Virus record (IMG/VR): IMGVR_UViG_3300017786_000166
Coordinates: 1 to 22,293 of that record
Direction: 5' to 3' (one strand)
Source: a virus
DNA: 22,293 nucleotides
Shown here: positions 1 through 11,500 of the stretch, piece after piece
Position numbering within the stretch: the first letter of the stretch is position 1
How the letters are laid out: every line of letters begins with the position of its first letter
Program-made: the position numbers and the translations under genes
The notes under the pieces: generated by a model
What the model saw: the letters and a program-made list of their open reading frames with translations, nothing else
Databases searched by the model: none
Told to the model about the DNA's origin: nothing

Positions 1-3000
1 AAGAAGTAAATGTTGCAACTGCAACAACCACTAATATTGTTTCTGTAGGAACAAGTTTCAGATCACTGAAAGTATTAAACCTTTTAGTAACTGGTGATGA
101 CTATCACTTTGCAGAACTGAATATCATTCATAATGGTAGTGATGTCTCTTTTGTAGAATATAATAATATTGATGAAAATTCAAACATACTTTATGGTGGT
201 GGTATTGGAACTTACAGTGCTGCAATTAGTGGATCTGACATTCTTCTTAAGTTCCATCCAAATGCTGGTATTGCAGCAACTTCATACAGTCAGATAGTTA
301 ATACTGTTAGAGGGACTAGTTCACCTGGTATTACAACAATGAACACTGCTAGAATTGGTAGTGCATACACTTCAATTGCTTCCTCTGGATCTCCAACTGC
401 TCATGTAATCTCAAGTTATGATACAAGGTCTCCCTCTGATAATTATAGTGCATCATATCAAGTTATCACTGTAGAGGATACATCCAATAACAAACATGAA
501 ATGTTTGAATTAGGAGTAGTAAACTCACTTACTATTCCAACACAAGGAATTACTCCATATGGAAATGTAGAAACTGATTCATCTCTTGGAACAGTTGGTA
601 TATCTACAAGTGGAGATCTAGTACAGATTACATATACACCTAATCCAGGAATTGCTGTTGAAGTAAAAACTTTCTTTGTTGATCTCAGAGAAATCTCTCC
701 AGATGTTACTGATAATAAAATTGATCTTAATGATGGATGTTTAAGAGCACAAACAGGAAATTATTTTGGAACAATAAATTCAGTTAAGACTAATTTTGAT
801 TTGACACACAAGGGTGATCCAATTTTTAGAAGACAATTTGATGGTGCATCAACAAGTGCTGTTAATTTAACAACAAATCAACTCACATTACCAAATCACT
901 TCTTCCAGAGTGGTGAGGCAATCAAATACGTTGTTACTGGAACTAATCAAAGAATTGGAATTGTTACAACTAATTTTGGTGGTAGTGTTGGTTCAACTTC
1001 TTTACTGCCAACTGATTTATTTGCAATTAAAGTAAATGATGCCCAGATAGGATTTGCAACTAATCCAACTGATGCACAAGCAATAAATCCATCTTTTATT
1101 CAGTTTAGTAATGTTGGAGTTGGTAATTCACACTTCATTGTTGCTACTAAGCAAACCACTAAAATGGTGGTATCAGTTGACAATATGATTCAAGCACCTA
1201 TTGCTAAAACAGGTATTGCTGCCACTTTATCAGAGCAAGTTATATTCCAAACAAAGTTTGCTACAAGTGGAATCACATCTATCTCATCAAATGATATCAT
1301 TAAGATTGATGATGAATTTATGAGAGTTACATCTGTTACTGGAACTGGAACAACCATCTTTGTTCAAAGACCTATTCTTGGAACTCAAATTGGTATTCAT
1401 AGTATTGGCGCAACCATTGACAAATTTGTTGGCAATTTTACAGTTACAGAAAATACACTGAATTTTGTAAGTGCTCCATATGGTAATATTCCCATTGGTA
1501 CATCAACAAATCCACCTGATGAAAGAGATTTTGCAGGAATCACTACAAGTTCTACTTTCAGTGGTAGAGTTCTGATGAAAAATGGTGTTGAATCATCAAC
1601 AACTGAAACATATGATAATAACTTTGTCTTTGATGATTTATCACATCAATTTACTGGAATCACTAGTGAATTTGTTCTGAAATCAGACAATCAAAATGTA
1701 AGTGGTATTACTAGCAATACTTTCCTTCTTGTTAATAATATATTCCAATCACCACAAGGAGCAAATATAACTGAAATTGGTGAATATGAGAACTTTGAAA
1801 GTGCAGGTGTAACCACTGTTAGATTTAATACTAATTCTGCTACACCAACTGGCCATGACCAAAATCTTGGTGGTCTTCCAATTGGAGGAATGATTGTTTC
1901 TGTTGGTTCATTTGAAGGTGCTGGTTATCAACCTCTTGTAAGTGCTGGTGGAACTGCTGTTATATCTGCTGGAGGCACTGTTCAATCAATTAGTATAGGT
2001 AATAGTGGTTCAGGGTATAGAACAGGTGTTGTAACAGCATATAATGTAGGCGTACAGACTTATAGTGGTGTATTACCAGTCTTAACTCATATTGGTACTG
2101 CATTAGTAAGCAATGGTCATGTAATTGGATTTGATATTACTAATGGTGGAGTTGGATTCACAAGTTCCAATGCACCTGTTGTAGTCATTGATGAACCAAT
2201 TAACTATACTGACATTCCTCTTGAATATTCTTCATCCTCATCAGGTGTTGGTACTGAAGCAACTATAAATGTAAAAGTTGGTCAAGGTTCTAGTGTAATT
2301 GAGTTTGAAATTAATGATTTTGGTTATGGATTTAACAGAGGTGATGTGCTTACAATTCCTGTAGGAGGTCCTACTGGTATCCCAACAAATACTTCTATCA
2401 CATTCAATGAATTTCAAATCACAGTTCAAGACACCTACAGTGATGATTTCAATGCATATTCTCCAGGTGAATTCCAAGTATTGGATAGAATAGATACCAG
2501 ATTTAATGGAGAAAAGAAAGTATTCCCATTAACACTTGAGGGTGAACCAATATCCATCTTTGCAGCAAGAGACTCTTCTATTGAAGTAGATCAAACCCTC
2601 TTTGTTTTTATAAATGATATTCTTCAAATTCCTGGTGAATCTTATTTCTTTGAAGGTGGAAGTCAGATAACATTTAATGAAGCACCTAAAGGTCCTGGTT
2701 CAAGCATTCCAGAAGGTGATACATCTAGAATTATGTTCTATAAAGGTGCAGGTGATTCTGATGTAGTATTTACAGATATTTTAGAAACAATTAAAATTGG
2801 TGATACTGTAGAACTGAATGCTGAACCTACTCAGGGTATAGTTCTTGATCAAGATAAGAGAGTTATAACAGGTATTACAACTGTTGATGCTGTTAAAACT
2901 AATGTATATCCTGGTCCTGGTCTTACTGATGATGAAACTATTGAAAGACCTTTAACTTGGTGTAGGCAAACAATTGATAAAAAAATAAATGGTCAATTTA

Positions 3001-3989
3001 TTGGTAAAGATAGACCAAAATATGAACCTAATATTTTCCCTGCTGCCTATCTTACAAGTCCAATTGGAATCAACTCAACTGAGGCATATGTAGATAGTGT
3101 AAGACCATTGTTCAATATTGCAAATGAATCATTCAATACCTCATTCCAAAACTCCATAACTGTAATTTCACAAAATGCATATGCTGGTGCTGCTGCTACT
3201 GCTACAGTTTCAACTGGTGGATCTATTTCATCAGTTAACATTACTGATGGTGGTGCAGGTTATGATTTCACACCTACAGTAACTATTGCTGCACCTAGTG
3301 GAATAACAACTGCTCAGGCAACTGCTACTGCCTCTGTAACAGCAGGAGTTGTTACTAGTGTCACTATCAGTGGTATTGGTACTGATTATGTCACACAACC
3401 ACTGGTGTTGATTCAACCACCAAGAATAACAAAAGAAACAATTAATGTTAATTCTTATTCTGGTGACTATGGCGTAATTGTGGGTGTTGGAAGCACTAAT
3501 GTTGGAGCACAGAAACAATTGTTCTTTGATGTTTATATTCCAACTGATTCATTCATGAGAGATGCAAATATTGTTGGAACTGCAAAAACAGTAAGTGGAA
3601 TCAGCACTGGTGACTTTATAGTTGTTAGTGATACATTCCTTTCAATTGGTAGCACATTTGCATCCACTGTTGGTGTAGCAAAAACTTTCCTTGATTGTGT
3701 GTATCAAGTTGATTCTGCATCAACTCAAATGATATCTGTTACTACTGAAAATTCTTCTGGTATTGTAACAGCAGTAAGAAGAATTAAGTGTGATGTTGAC
3801 ACATATGGTTCTGGTATTACTCATACTCAAAGACCATTTATGGGTAATTATAGTTGGGGTAAAATTGTTTTTGAAGAAAGAACTAATACCAAGTCTTTTG
3901 ATTCATATAATGATAATGGAGTCATTGGAATTTCAACATCTGGCTTGGTTCAAAGGACTGCATCTCTTAAATTTAAAAACTATACTTAA
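1..3989 (+). CDS. Large tail/baseplate virion protein, 5' end outside window (marine T4-like, upstream of gp8)
   Basis: The reading frame is open from base 3, giving 1328 codons before the TAA at 3987-3989. The ATG at 339 is internal and is not the real start. I recognise the family from marine T4-like phages, where a very large virion protein precedes gp8; some cyanophage annotations call it VrlC-like, and by position it may stand for T4 gp7, but I see no gp7 similarity. It is rich in Gly, Thr, Ser, Ile and Val, with no enzymatic motif. Visible modules are: a DEFMRV...QRP...H..GA segment (1302-1421), a 'FLLVNNIFQSP' segment (about 1720-1760), Gly-Tyr repeats (about 1960-2370), a 'LFVFINDILQIPG' segment followed by 'MFYKGAGDSD' (about 2600-2765), a family-typical 'RPLTWCRQ...GKDRPKYEP' stretch (about 2950-3030), and two more Gly-Tyr repeats (3216-3422). 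Family assignment is fairly sure; exact position in the virion is inference. Confidence 0.75.
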   Translation, partial: EVNVATATTTNIVSVGTSFRSLKVLNLLVTGDDYHFAELNIIHNGSDVSFVEYNNIDENSNILYGGGIGTYSAAISGSDILLKFHPNAGIAATSYSQIVNTVRGTSSPGITTMNTARIGSAYTSIASSGSPTAHVISSYDTRSPSDNYSASYQVITVEDTSNNKHEMFELGVVNSLTIPTQGITPYGNVETDSSLGTVGISTSGDLVQITYTPNPGIAVEVKTFFVDLREISPDVTDNKIDLNDGCLRAQTGNYFGTINSVKTNFDLTHKGDPIFRRQFDGASTSAVNLTTNQLTLPNHFFQSGEAIKYVVTGTNQRIGIVTTNFGGSVGSTSLLPTDLFAIKVNDAQIGFATNPTDAQAINPSFIQFSNVGVGNSHFIVATKQTTKMVVSVDNMIQAPIAKTGIAATLSEQVIFQTKFATSGITSISSNDIIKIDDEFMRVTSVTGTGTTIFVQRPILGTQIGIHSIGATIDKFVGNFTVTENTLNFVSAPYGNIPIGTSTNPPDERDFAGITTSSTFSGRVLMKNGVESSTTETYDNNFVFDDLSHQFTGITSEFVLKSDNQNVSGITSNTFLLVNNIFQSPQGANITEIGEYENFESAGVTTVRFNTNSATPTGHDQNLGGLPIGGMIVSVGSFEGAGYQPLVSAGGTAVISAGGTVQSISIGNSGSGYRTGVVTAYNVGVQTYSGVLPVLTHIGTALVSNGHVIGFDITNGGVGFTSSNAPVVVIDEPINYTDIPLEYSSSSSGVGTEATINVKVGQGSSVIEFEINDFGYGFNRGDVLTIPVGGPTGIPTNTSITFNEFQITVQDTYSDDFNAYSPGEFQVLDRIDTRFNGEKKVFPLTLEGEPISIFAARDSSIEVDQTLFVFINDILQIPGESYFFEGGSQITFNEAPKGPGSSIPEGDTSRIMFYKGAGDSDVVFTDILETIKIGDTVELNAEPTQGIVLDQDKRVITGITTVDAVKTNVYPGPGLTDDETIERPLTWCRQTIDKKINGQFIGKDRPKYEPNIFPAAYLTSPIGINSTEAYVDSVRPLFNIANESFNTSFQNSITVISQNAYAGAAATATVSTGGSISSVNITDGGAGYDFTPTVTIAAPSGITTAQATATASVTAGVVTSVTISGIGTDYVTQPLVLIQPPRITKETINVNSYSGDYGVIVGVGSTNVGAQKQLFFDVYIPTDSFMRDANIVGTAKTVSGISTGDFIVVSDTFLSIGSTFASTVGVAKTFLDCVYQVDSASTQMISVTTENSSGIVTAVRRIKCDVDTYGSGITHTQRPFMGNYSWGKIVFEERTNTKSFDSYNDNGVIGISTSGLVQRTASLKFKNYT
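3216..3422 (+). repeat. Two GGxGY/PxVxI protein repeats in the upstream large virion protein
   Basis: Two consecutive units of the form 'SxxSVxITxGGxGY...PTVTIAAP' are encoded here. The first has SSVNITDGGAGYDFTPTVTI; the second is more diverged, with TSVTISGIGTDY and then QPLVLIQPP. Earlier, looser units of the same kind (SISIGNSGSGY, FDITNGGVGF, FEINDFGYGF) lie at about 1980-2370. The unit is the one that is expanded in gp14 at 15260-16861. Confidence 0.7.
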
Positions 3990-3994
3990 TCCCC

Positions 3995-4002
3995 TATAAA
4001 TA
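3995..4002 (+). promoter_or_regulatory. T4-type late promoter (TATAAATA) before gp8
   Basis: A perfect match to the T4 late -10 octamer TATAAATA lies in the 33-base gap between the upstream gene's stop and the gp8 start. In T4 this element is read by the phage late sigma factor gp55 with gp33 and the sliding clamp. If spacing is as in T4, transcription would start about 6-7 bases downstream, leaving a leader of about 14 bases before the gp8 ATG at 4023. No clear Shine-Dalgarno is seen in that leader. Confidence 0.8.
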
Positions 4003-4022
4003 AACAAAAAAGTCCTAATAAA

Positions 4023-5579
4023 ATGGCTGCGATTATAACTGATCAACTTCGTATATTAAATGCTAAAAACTTTGTTGCTGGAGTACAATCCAGTAGCAAC
4101 TCTTATTATACGTTCATTGGTCTCCCCAATGCCAGTGATTATTCATCTACTTGGGATAGTTTTCCACCCTCTCCCAAAGATAATTTAGATGAATCAAATG
4201 ATTATTGGGATACTATGATTGCTTTGAAAAAAGTAAGTAGTGGAGATGTTACTCAAGTTGTTAACAAAAACACTTGGTCATCTGGCAGCATCTATGATAT
4301 GTGGAGGAATGATATTTCAAGATCAAATCCTTCACAACCATCTGGTTCATTTAACATATACAATGCAAATTATTATGTGATGAACAGTGATTTTAGAGTT
4401 TATATTTGTCTTTATAATAATGCAACTCCTGAAAATAATTTCAAAGGTAGTCCTTCACTAGATGAACCAACATTTACTGACTTAGAACCTAGAGCAGCAG
4501 GTTCAAGTGGTGATGGTTACATTTGGAAATATCTTTATACTATTAAACCAGGTGATGCAATTAAATTTGACTCAACAAAATATATTCCAGTTCCTAATGA
4601 TTGGGGCAATACTACTGACACCTCCACAGTCAAGGCAAATGCTGCTTCAAGTGGTCAATTAAAAATTATTACTATTAGAAACAGAGGTGCTGGTTTAGGA
4701 AATGCAAATACTTACACTGGTCTTACTGTTAAGGGTGATGGTAAAGGTGGTAAAGCAACTGTAGTAGTAAATGCTGATAGTAAAATTCAATCAGTTACTG
4801 TTACAAATGGTGGTTCAGGATATACTTATGGAACAGTTGATCTTTCAGAAAAAGGTATAACAGCAACAACATCTCCAGTTTTTGATGTAATTATTCCTCC
4901 TGCTGGAGGTCATGGACATGACATTTATACTGAATTAGGTGCATCAAATGTACTTACATATTCAAGATATGATAATGATGCTCAAAACCCTGACTTTATT
5001 ACAGGAAATCAATTTGCAAGAGTTGGTCTTATTGAGAATCCACAACAGTTTGGTTCAACTAGTCTCCTTACTTCAGACAAAGCAGCAGCAACTTATGCAT
5101 TAAGACTTACTGGTGTTGGATATAGTTCAGTGGTTTTTACTGCTGATAGTGAAATTACACAAACAGTTGGACTTGGTTCAACAGCAGTTGGAAGAGTTAT
5201 TTCATATGATCAAACAACTGGTGTTTTAAAGTATTGGCAAGATAGAACTAATGTTGGATTTAATTCTGACGGTTCACAAAATGCTAGTGCTAAATATGGA
5301 TTTGTTAATATCTTATTTGATGGTGATGCTAAATCAAATATAGGTGGAAATGTTAATATTATTGGTGGATCAGCAACACTTCAGATCAGCACTTCATTTA
5401 CAGGTATTAGTACTGTAATAAATAATAGGACATATAATCTTGGGCAAGAATTTGCCATGGGTACTGCAAATCCTGAATCTAAAAAATATTCAGGAAACAT
5501 TGTCTATGTAGATAATAGACCTCCAGTTACTAGGTCTACTTCCCAGAAAGAAGACGTCAAAATCATTTTGCAATTCTAA
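4023..5579 (+). CDS. 8: Baseplate wedge subunit gp8
   Basis: This is the T4 gp8 homologue, a wedge component that in T4 forms a dimer and joins the baseplate wedge with gp7, gp10, gp6 and gp53. Two blocks decide the call. GDGYIWKYLY at residues 163-172 matches GDGYVWEYLF of T4 gp8. The C-terminus from residue 491, GNIVYVDNRPPV ending in IILQF, matches the T4 end, GEMIYMENRPPI ending in ILFTF. At 518 residues it is much longer than T4 gp8 (334). The extra length lies between the N-terminal domain (to about residue 195) and the C-terminus, and it contains Gly-rich repeats (4650-4856) and a 'VGRVISYD' module (5166-5261) shared with other proteins here. It has its own late promoter. The giant gene follows after 6 bases, so the two are probably cotranscribed. 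Confidence 0.9.
   Translation: MAAIITDQLRILNAKNFVAGVQSSSNSYYTFIGLPNASDYSSTWDSFPPSPKDNLDESNDYWDTMIALKKVSSGDVTQVVNKNTWSSGSIYDMWRNDISRSNPSQPSGSFNIYNANYYVMNSDFRVYICLYNNATPENNFKGSPSLDEPTFTDLEPRAAGSSGDGYIWKYLYTIKPGDAIKFDSTKYIPVPNDWGNTTDTSTVKANAASSGQLKIITIRNRGAGLGNANTYTGLTVKGDGKGGKATVVVNADSKIQSVTVTNGGSGYTYGTVDLSEKGITATTSPVFDVIIPPAGGHGHDIYTELGASNVLTYSRYDNDAQNPDFITGNQFARVGLIENPQQFGSTSLLTSDKAAATYALRLTGVGYSSVVFTADSEITQTVGLGSTAVGRVISYDQTTGVLKYWQDRTNVGFNSDGSQNASAKYGFVNILFDGDAKSNIGGNVNIIGGSATLQISTSFTGISTVINNRTYNLGQEFAMGTANPESKKYSGNIVYVDNRPPVTRSTSQKEDVKIILQF
4650..4856 (+). repeat. GGxGY-type repeats inserted in gp8
   Basis: Two units are encoded in the part of gp8 that has no counterpart in the shorter T4 protein. 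The first reads IITIRNRGAGLGNANTY and is diverged. The second reads SVTVTNGGSGYTYGTVDLS and is close to the gp14 consensus. Confidence 0.6.
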
Positions 5580-5585
5580 AGAATT

Positions 5586-8500
5586 ATGCCACAGGAAACT
5601 AATCTCAATGTTGCTCCTTATTTTGATGATTTTGACGCAACTAAAAACTACAACAAAGTTTTATTCAAACCTGCCTATCCAATTCAGGCAAGAGAGTTAA
5701 ATAATATACAATCTCTTCTTCAAGGACAGATTGAAGCAATGGGTGACAACCTCTTTAAAGAGGGAACTGTTGTCATTCCTGGTAATTCATCTTATAAACC
5801 TAGATTTCAGTGTATTCAAATACAACCAGAATTTTTAGGTGTTCCAGTAAATTTATATCTTGATTCTTTAATTGGTAAAAAAATTACAGGTAGAACATCA
5901 GGTGTAACAGCAAAAGTTGTAACATATATTACTGATGCTCAGTCTGATAATGGCAATTTTACATTATATTTGAATTATGAAGATTCTAGTGATGATGGTA
6001 ATTCAACTGAAGTGTTCTTTGATGATGAAATTCTTACGTCTGATTCTCCAATAGCATTTGGAAACTCATTTATTTCTGCTGGTGAAGGATTTGCCAATAC
6101 TATTGTTTCAGGTGCATCAGCAGTTGGAACTGCATTTACACTAAGTGCTGGTATTTTCTATCTTAGAGGTAATTTTGTTACTGTTGATGATCAAATTCTT
6201 ATTCTTGATCAATATACTACAACTTCAAGTTACAGAATTGGTTTCCAAATTGAAGAAAAAATAATTACTGCAGATGATGATAATTCACTTTATGATAATG
6301 CAAGTGGATTTAATAACTTTACAGCACCTGGTGCAGATAGACTAAAAATTACTGCTAATTTAGCAAAAAAAGCACTTGATAATTTTGATACTCAAGGATT
6401 TGTACAAATTGCTGAAATTAATAATGGTCAACTGAAGAATGCCATTAATAATACATCAAGATATAATATTCTTGGCAATGAGTTAGCAAAAAGAACATTT
6501 GATGAATCTGGTCATTACTATGTTAAAGAATTACAGACTAAAATCAAAGAAAGTTTAAATAATCTTGAAGGTAATAGAGGTGTATATAAATCAGACCAAC
6601 TGACTCAGGGTGGTAATGTTCCATCTGATGATTTGATGGTTTTTCAGATTTCACCTGGTAAAGCATATGTTAGAGGATATGAAACTGAAATAAAATCACC
6701 ACAATTTATTGATGTTCCAAAACCAAGAACATCAAGAAGTATGGGAAATACTGGTGTTGCTTTTGATTTTGCTCCAACAATTGCAGTTAACAATGTAACT
6801 GGAAATGCACCTATTGGTTTTAACACAACTAATACGCTTTCTCTAAGAACCCAAAGAGTTGGGTCTGATAAGTATGCTGCTGCTGGCAATGAAATTGGTA
6901 AGGCAAGAATTTATGACTTTGCTTTAGAATCTGGTTCATATGATGTAGCAAATTCAAATATTAATCAGTGGGATCTTTCATTATTTGATATTGAATTTAA
7001 AAATGAAATTACTTTAAACCTGTCAGCCACACTAGCAAAATCAACATTTATTGAAGGCAAAAATAGTGGTGCAAATGGTTATATTCATACAACTGCTACA
7101 GGTATTGCACATACTTTGTTTAATGTACGAGGTGAATTTCAAATTGGAGAAGCAGTTACATTAAATGGTGATGATGACCAACAGAGATTTTTAGTTGCCA
7201 CTAGACAATATTCCTTATCTGATACAAAATCAATTTTTGGAGTTGTTGGAACTGCTAATACATTTACTGCTGATATAATTCAAAGTCCTATATTAACCTT
7301 TGACAATGCAAGAATTAGTGCATCAAGTGGAGGAATTTCTACCGTAACCAGTCCTTCATTGGGTGGAAACACATTTGTTGGAGTTGTTACTTCTGGAAAC
7401 ATAATTCAGTATGAAAGACCAGGTTTAAATGATGTTTCTTTTGCAAGGGTTGTCTCTGTTGCATCAACTAATTTTACAGTTGCAGCAGTATCTACAGTAA
7501 ATGGAGTTGCTAATGGTAGTCTTCCAACTGCCACCTTTGATGCAAATGATCTTAAAATTGTAACAACAAAATTAACAAACTCCTCAAACAGTGGAAATGA
7601 TGCAGGTAAAGATTCTCTTTACAGTGTCTTACCCAATATTAATGTAAAATCTGTAAACTTAAATGGTTCAAGTGCAAACATTAGAGTTAAGAAAACTGTA
7701 ACCATTAGTGCAGCAGGTGAAACAGGAGCTATCGCTGTTGATGATCTTCTTAATCAAACTTGGTCTTCATTTGATGAAGAAAGATATTCTCTTCAAAGTG
7801 ATGATGGAACAACTCAAATTCTTACTAATGATAAGTTCTCATTCAATTCTGCCAGAACAGAACTTACTATTCAAGGGTTGACTGGAACTGGCACTGCTGT
7901 TTTAGTTGGAACTGTTGTACAAAACAAACTTACTTCAAAAGTAAAAAGAAAAAATATTGTTAATAAATTAACAATTGATAAATCATCCAATCCCATATCA
8001 GGCACTGATAAAGTGGGTTTTGCTGGCACAACTTTAAATGATGGTCTTGATTATGGAAACTATCCATTTGGAACAAGGATTCAGGATGATGTAATTTCTC
8101 TGAATAAACCAGATGTTTACATTGTACATGCAATATTTGAATCTTTAGATATAAATGCTCCTACTAGTCCAACATTAACTGTCAGTAATATGACAGGACC
8201 AAGTGGTAATACAAATGATCTTCAAATTGGTGATGTATTTGTTGGCAATTTAAGTGATGCTAAGGCAGTTTATCTTGAGCAATTATCTTCAACCTCAATT
8301 GCTTTTGCATATATTAATAATAAAACATTCCAAAATGGTGAAATCATAAGTTTTACAAATACTGATGTTCAGACAAATGTTGCTGATATCACAACAGGTT
8401 CACCAAATATTACATCATCTTTTGAATTTGATAATGGTCAAAGAAGTGACATTTATGACATTTCTAGAATAAGAAGAAGATTTAATGCACATACACCTAC

Positions 8501-11500
8501 CAAAAAAATCCTCATCTATTATGGATTCCTTGATTATGATTCCAGTGATACTGGTGATGTAACAACTGCAAACTCATATACTAATTGTGATTACTCTAAT
8601 GAAGTTCAATCAACTGATGGGTTTAGAAATACTGATTTAATTGATTTAAGACCTAGAGTTTCAGATTATAGTGTCACTGAGGGTGGAAATTCACCATTTG
8701 AATTTGATGGAAGAAACTTCAGTAATGGTAATCATAGTTCAAAACACATTTTTGCAAGTGATGAATCAACCACCCTTGCATATGACTACTATCTTGGTAG
8801 AGCAGATAGGGTTTATCTGACTAAAAATGGTGATATTCAAGTTACTCTTGGAGCTCCATCTGATAGACCAGAACTTCCTGATGTTCTTCCTGGTGCTTTA
8901 AACATTGCTAATGTTTTTAATCCTCCTTATCTCTATAATATAGGAGACTCAAGTATTAAATTTATTGAGCACAAGAGATATCAGATGAATGATATCGCAA
9001 GACTTGAAAGAAGAATTAAAAATCTTGAATATTACACTTCACTTAATCTTCTTGAGCAAAATACCCTTAATACTTTTGTTTCTGATGCCAATGGTTTGAA
9101 TAGATTTAAATCTGGCATTTTTATAGATAATTTCTCTTCATATACGCCACAAGATGTCAGTATTGGTATCAGAAATAGTATTGATCCAGTACAAAAGGTC
9201 TTAAGACCTGCACATTACTCAACAGCAGTAAATCTTCAAGTTGGTAGTTCTGCTATTCCAGGAGTTGGAGCAGATGCTCCAGCAAATACTGATGCAAGAT
9301 TTGCATCATTGGCGGGACAAAATGTAAGAAGAACTGGTGATGTTATTAGTTTAAACTATACTGAAGTTGCTGAGATATCTCAACCATATGCTACTAGAGT
9401 TGAAAATGTAACTCCTTTCTTGATTGATTTTTATCAAGGTAGTATTGCATTAAATCCAACCTCTGATGTTTGGGTAAGCACATTACCACCTGAAACTAAT
9501 GATGTTATTATTGAAGGCAATTTTGAGTCAATTGCTGACGCACTTCAAGCAGATGTAACTGATGGTGCTGATGGTTTAAGAACAGGTGTAGCACCTACTT
9601 TATGGAATTCTTGGGAGACCACTGGAATTAGTCTTGATCTTTCAGGATCAACTCAAACTGAAACATTTGCAGCTGCTTCAAGAAGAACTGGTAGATCTAA
9701 TGCTGCTTTAGGTCTACGTGGAAATAATGCAAGTTTAAGCACAATTAATTCAACCTCAATTGATGGTACTATTAATATTGAGCAAAATAGAACAGGTGTT
9801 CAGCAGACTGTAAATGAAATTTTAACAGATGCAGAATCACTTGGTACTAGAATTACCAATAGATCTATCTCCAACTTTATGAGAGAGAGAAATATTGAAT
9901 TTACTGGTACTAGAATGAAACCAAATACACAAGTATTTGCTTTCTTTGATAATGTAAATGTAACCTTAAGATGCACCCCCAAATTGATTCAAATTGCAAT
10001 GAATTCTGGTGTATTCCAAGTTGGTGAAGAAGTTGTTGGAACAGTTCCTGGTTCAGCAGATGCAGGTTCAATAAGATTTAGGGTTGCTGCTGCCAATCAT
10101 AAGTATGGTCCTTTTAATAATCCAACTGACTTCTATGATAGCAATCCTTATTTGAGATCCAATGCTGTTCCTTCAGTTTATTCTGCTCAAAGCACAATAC
10201 TTAATGTAGATACTGTTACACTTGCATCAGAAGAAAATCCAACCTTTACAGGTCACGTTGTTAATACAATGACTCTTCAGGGTCAAACAAGTGGAGCTGA
10301 AGCAACTGTAACAAATGTCAATCTTATTACAGATAGAGTTGGCACATTACAGGGTTGTTTTGAAGTTCCTGGAGAGGATGATTTAACAATACAAACCTTT
10401 AATACAGGAAGAAACGTATTTAAACTTACAAGTAGTGCAATCAATAGTAGAATTCAAGGAACCACTACCACTGAAGCAGAGGAAATTTTCTATTCACAAG
10501 GTGATATTGATACTACAGAAGAAGTGACTCTTTCCCTTAGAAATGCAAGAGTTAGTACAGTTGATGTTCTTCCAGAATCTCAAACTATTGAGTCTGATGT
10601 AAATCTGGAAATTATTAATAGCACAACACTAAGACCAACTCCTCCCCCTCCACCACCACCAGCACCTCCAAGAAGAGGTGACCCACTTGCACAGACCTTC
10701 AAGATTGACTCATCTATTGGAATCTATACCACAAAGGTTGATTTATTCTTCCAAACTAAAGATGATACTCTGCCTGTAACTGTACAGATTAGAGAAACAA
10801 CATTAGGAACACCAAATAATGCTATTCTTGCTTTTTCAGAGGTAACTCTTGATCCTGATGATATTAATATTTCCTCTGATGGTACAGCATCAACAACGTT
10901 TAGATTTGAATCACCTGTATATCTCAGACCAGGTGCTGAATATGCTTTAGTCGTTCTTTCAAGTGTAACAACTTACAATCTCTGGATTTCCAGACTTGGA
11001 GAAGCAGATGTAACTACTCTTGCCACAGAATCAGGTAGAGTTTTAGTAACTGAGCAACCTGTGCTTGGTTCACTCTTTAAATCACAAAACTCTTCAGTAT
11101 GGACTCCAAGTCAATATGAAGATATGAAGTTTGTTATTCATAGATGTGACTTTATAGGAACTGGTAATATTCAGTTCTATAATCCTGAACTTGATGATAA
11201 GAATGAGGCAATTGGACCTGGTGCAATTCTTGCTGAATCTAGAAGCATTAGTGTTGGTATTGGCACAACAGTAAATCAAGGATCTGCTGCAAATCCTCTT
11301 ATTATTGGTAATAAAGTTATCCAAACAAACACTGGAGCATCTGGTTTCCTTAAAAAGTTTGCTGGCATTGCTACAGGTGAACTTAGTGTTACAACTACTG
11401 GTATTGGATTCACACCATCTGCAGGTTCATTTACATTCACAGGAGTTGGTTTAACAGCAGTAACTGGAAGAGGTGTTGATGCAACTGCTGATATAACTGT

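Noticed and set aside
339-341. ATG at 339 as the start of the first gene
   Set aside because: The same frame is open from base 3 with a sequence of the same character, so the start lies before the window.
1-3989. Calling the first gene gp7 outright
   Set aside because: Position before gp8 fits, but no gp7 motif is visible and the fold pattern is that of marine phage Gly/Thr-rich proteins.
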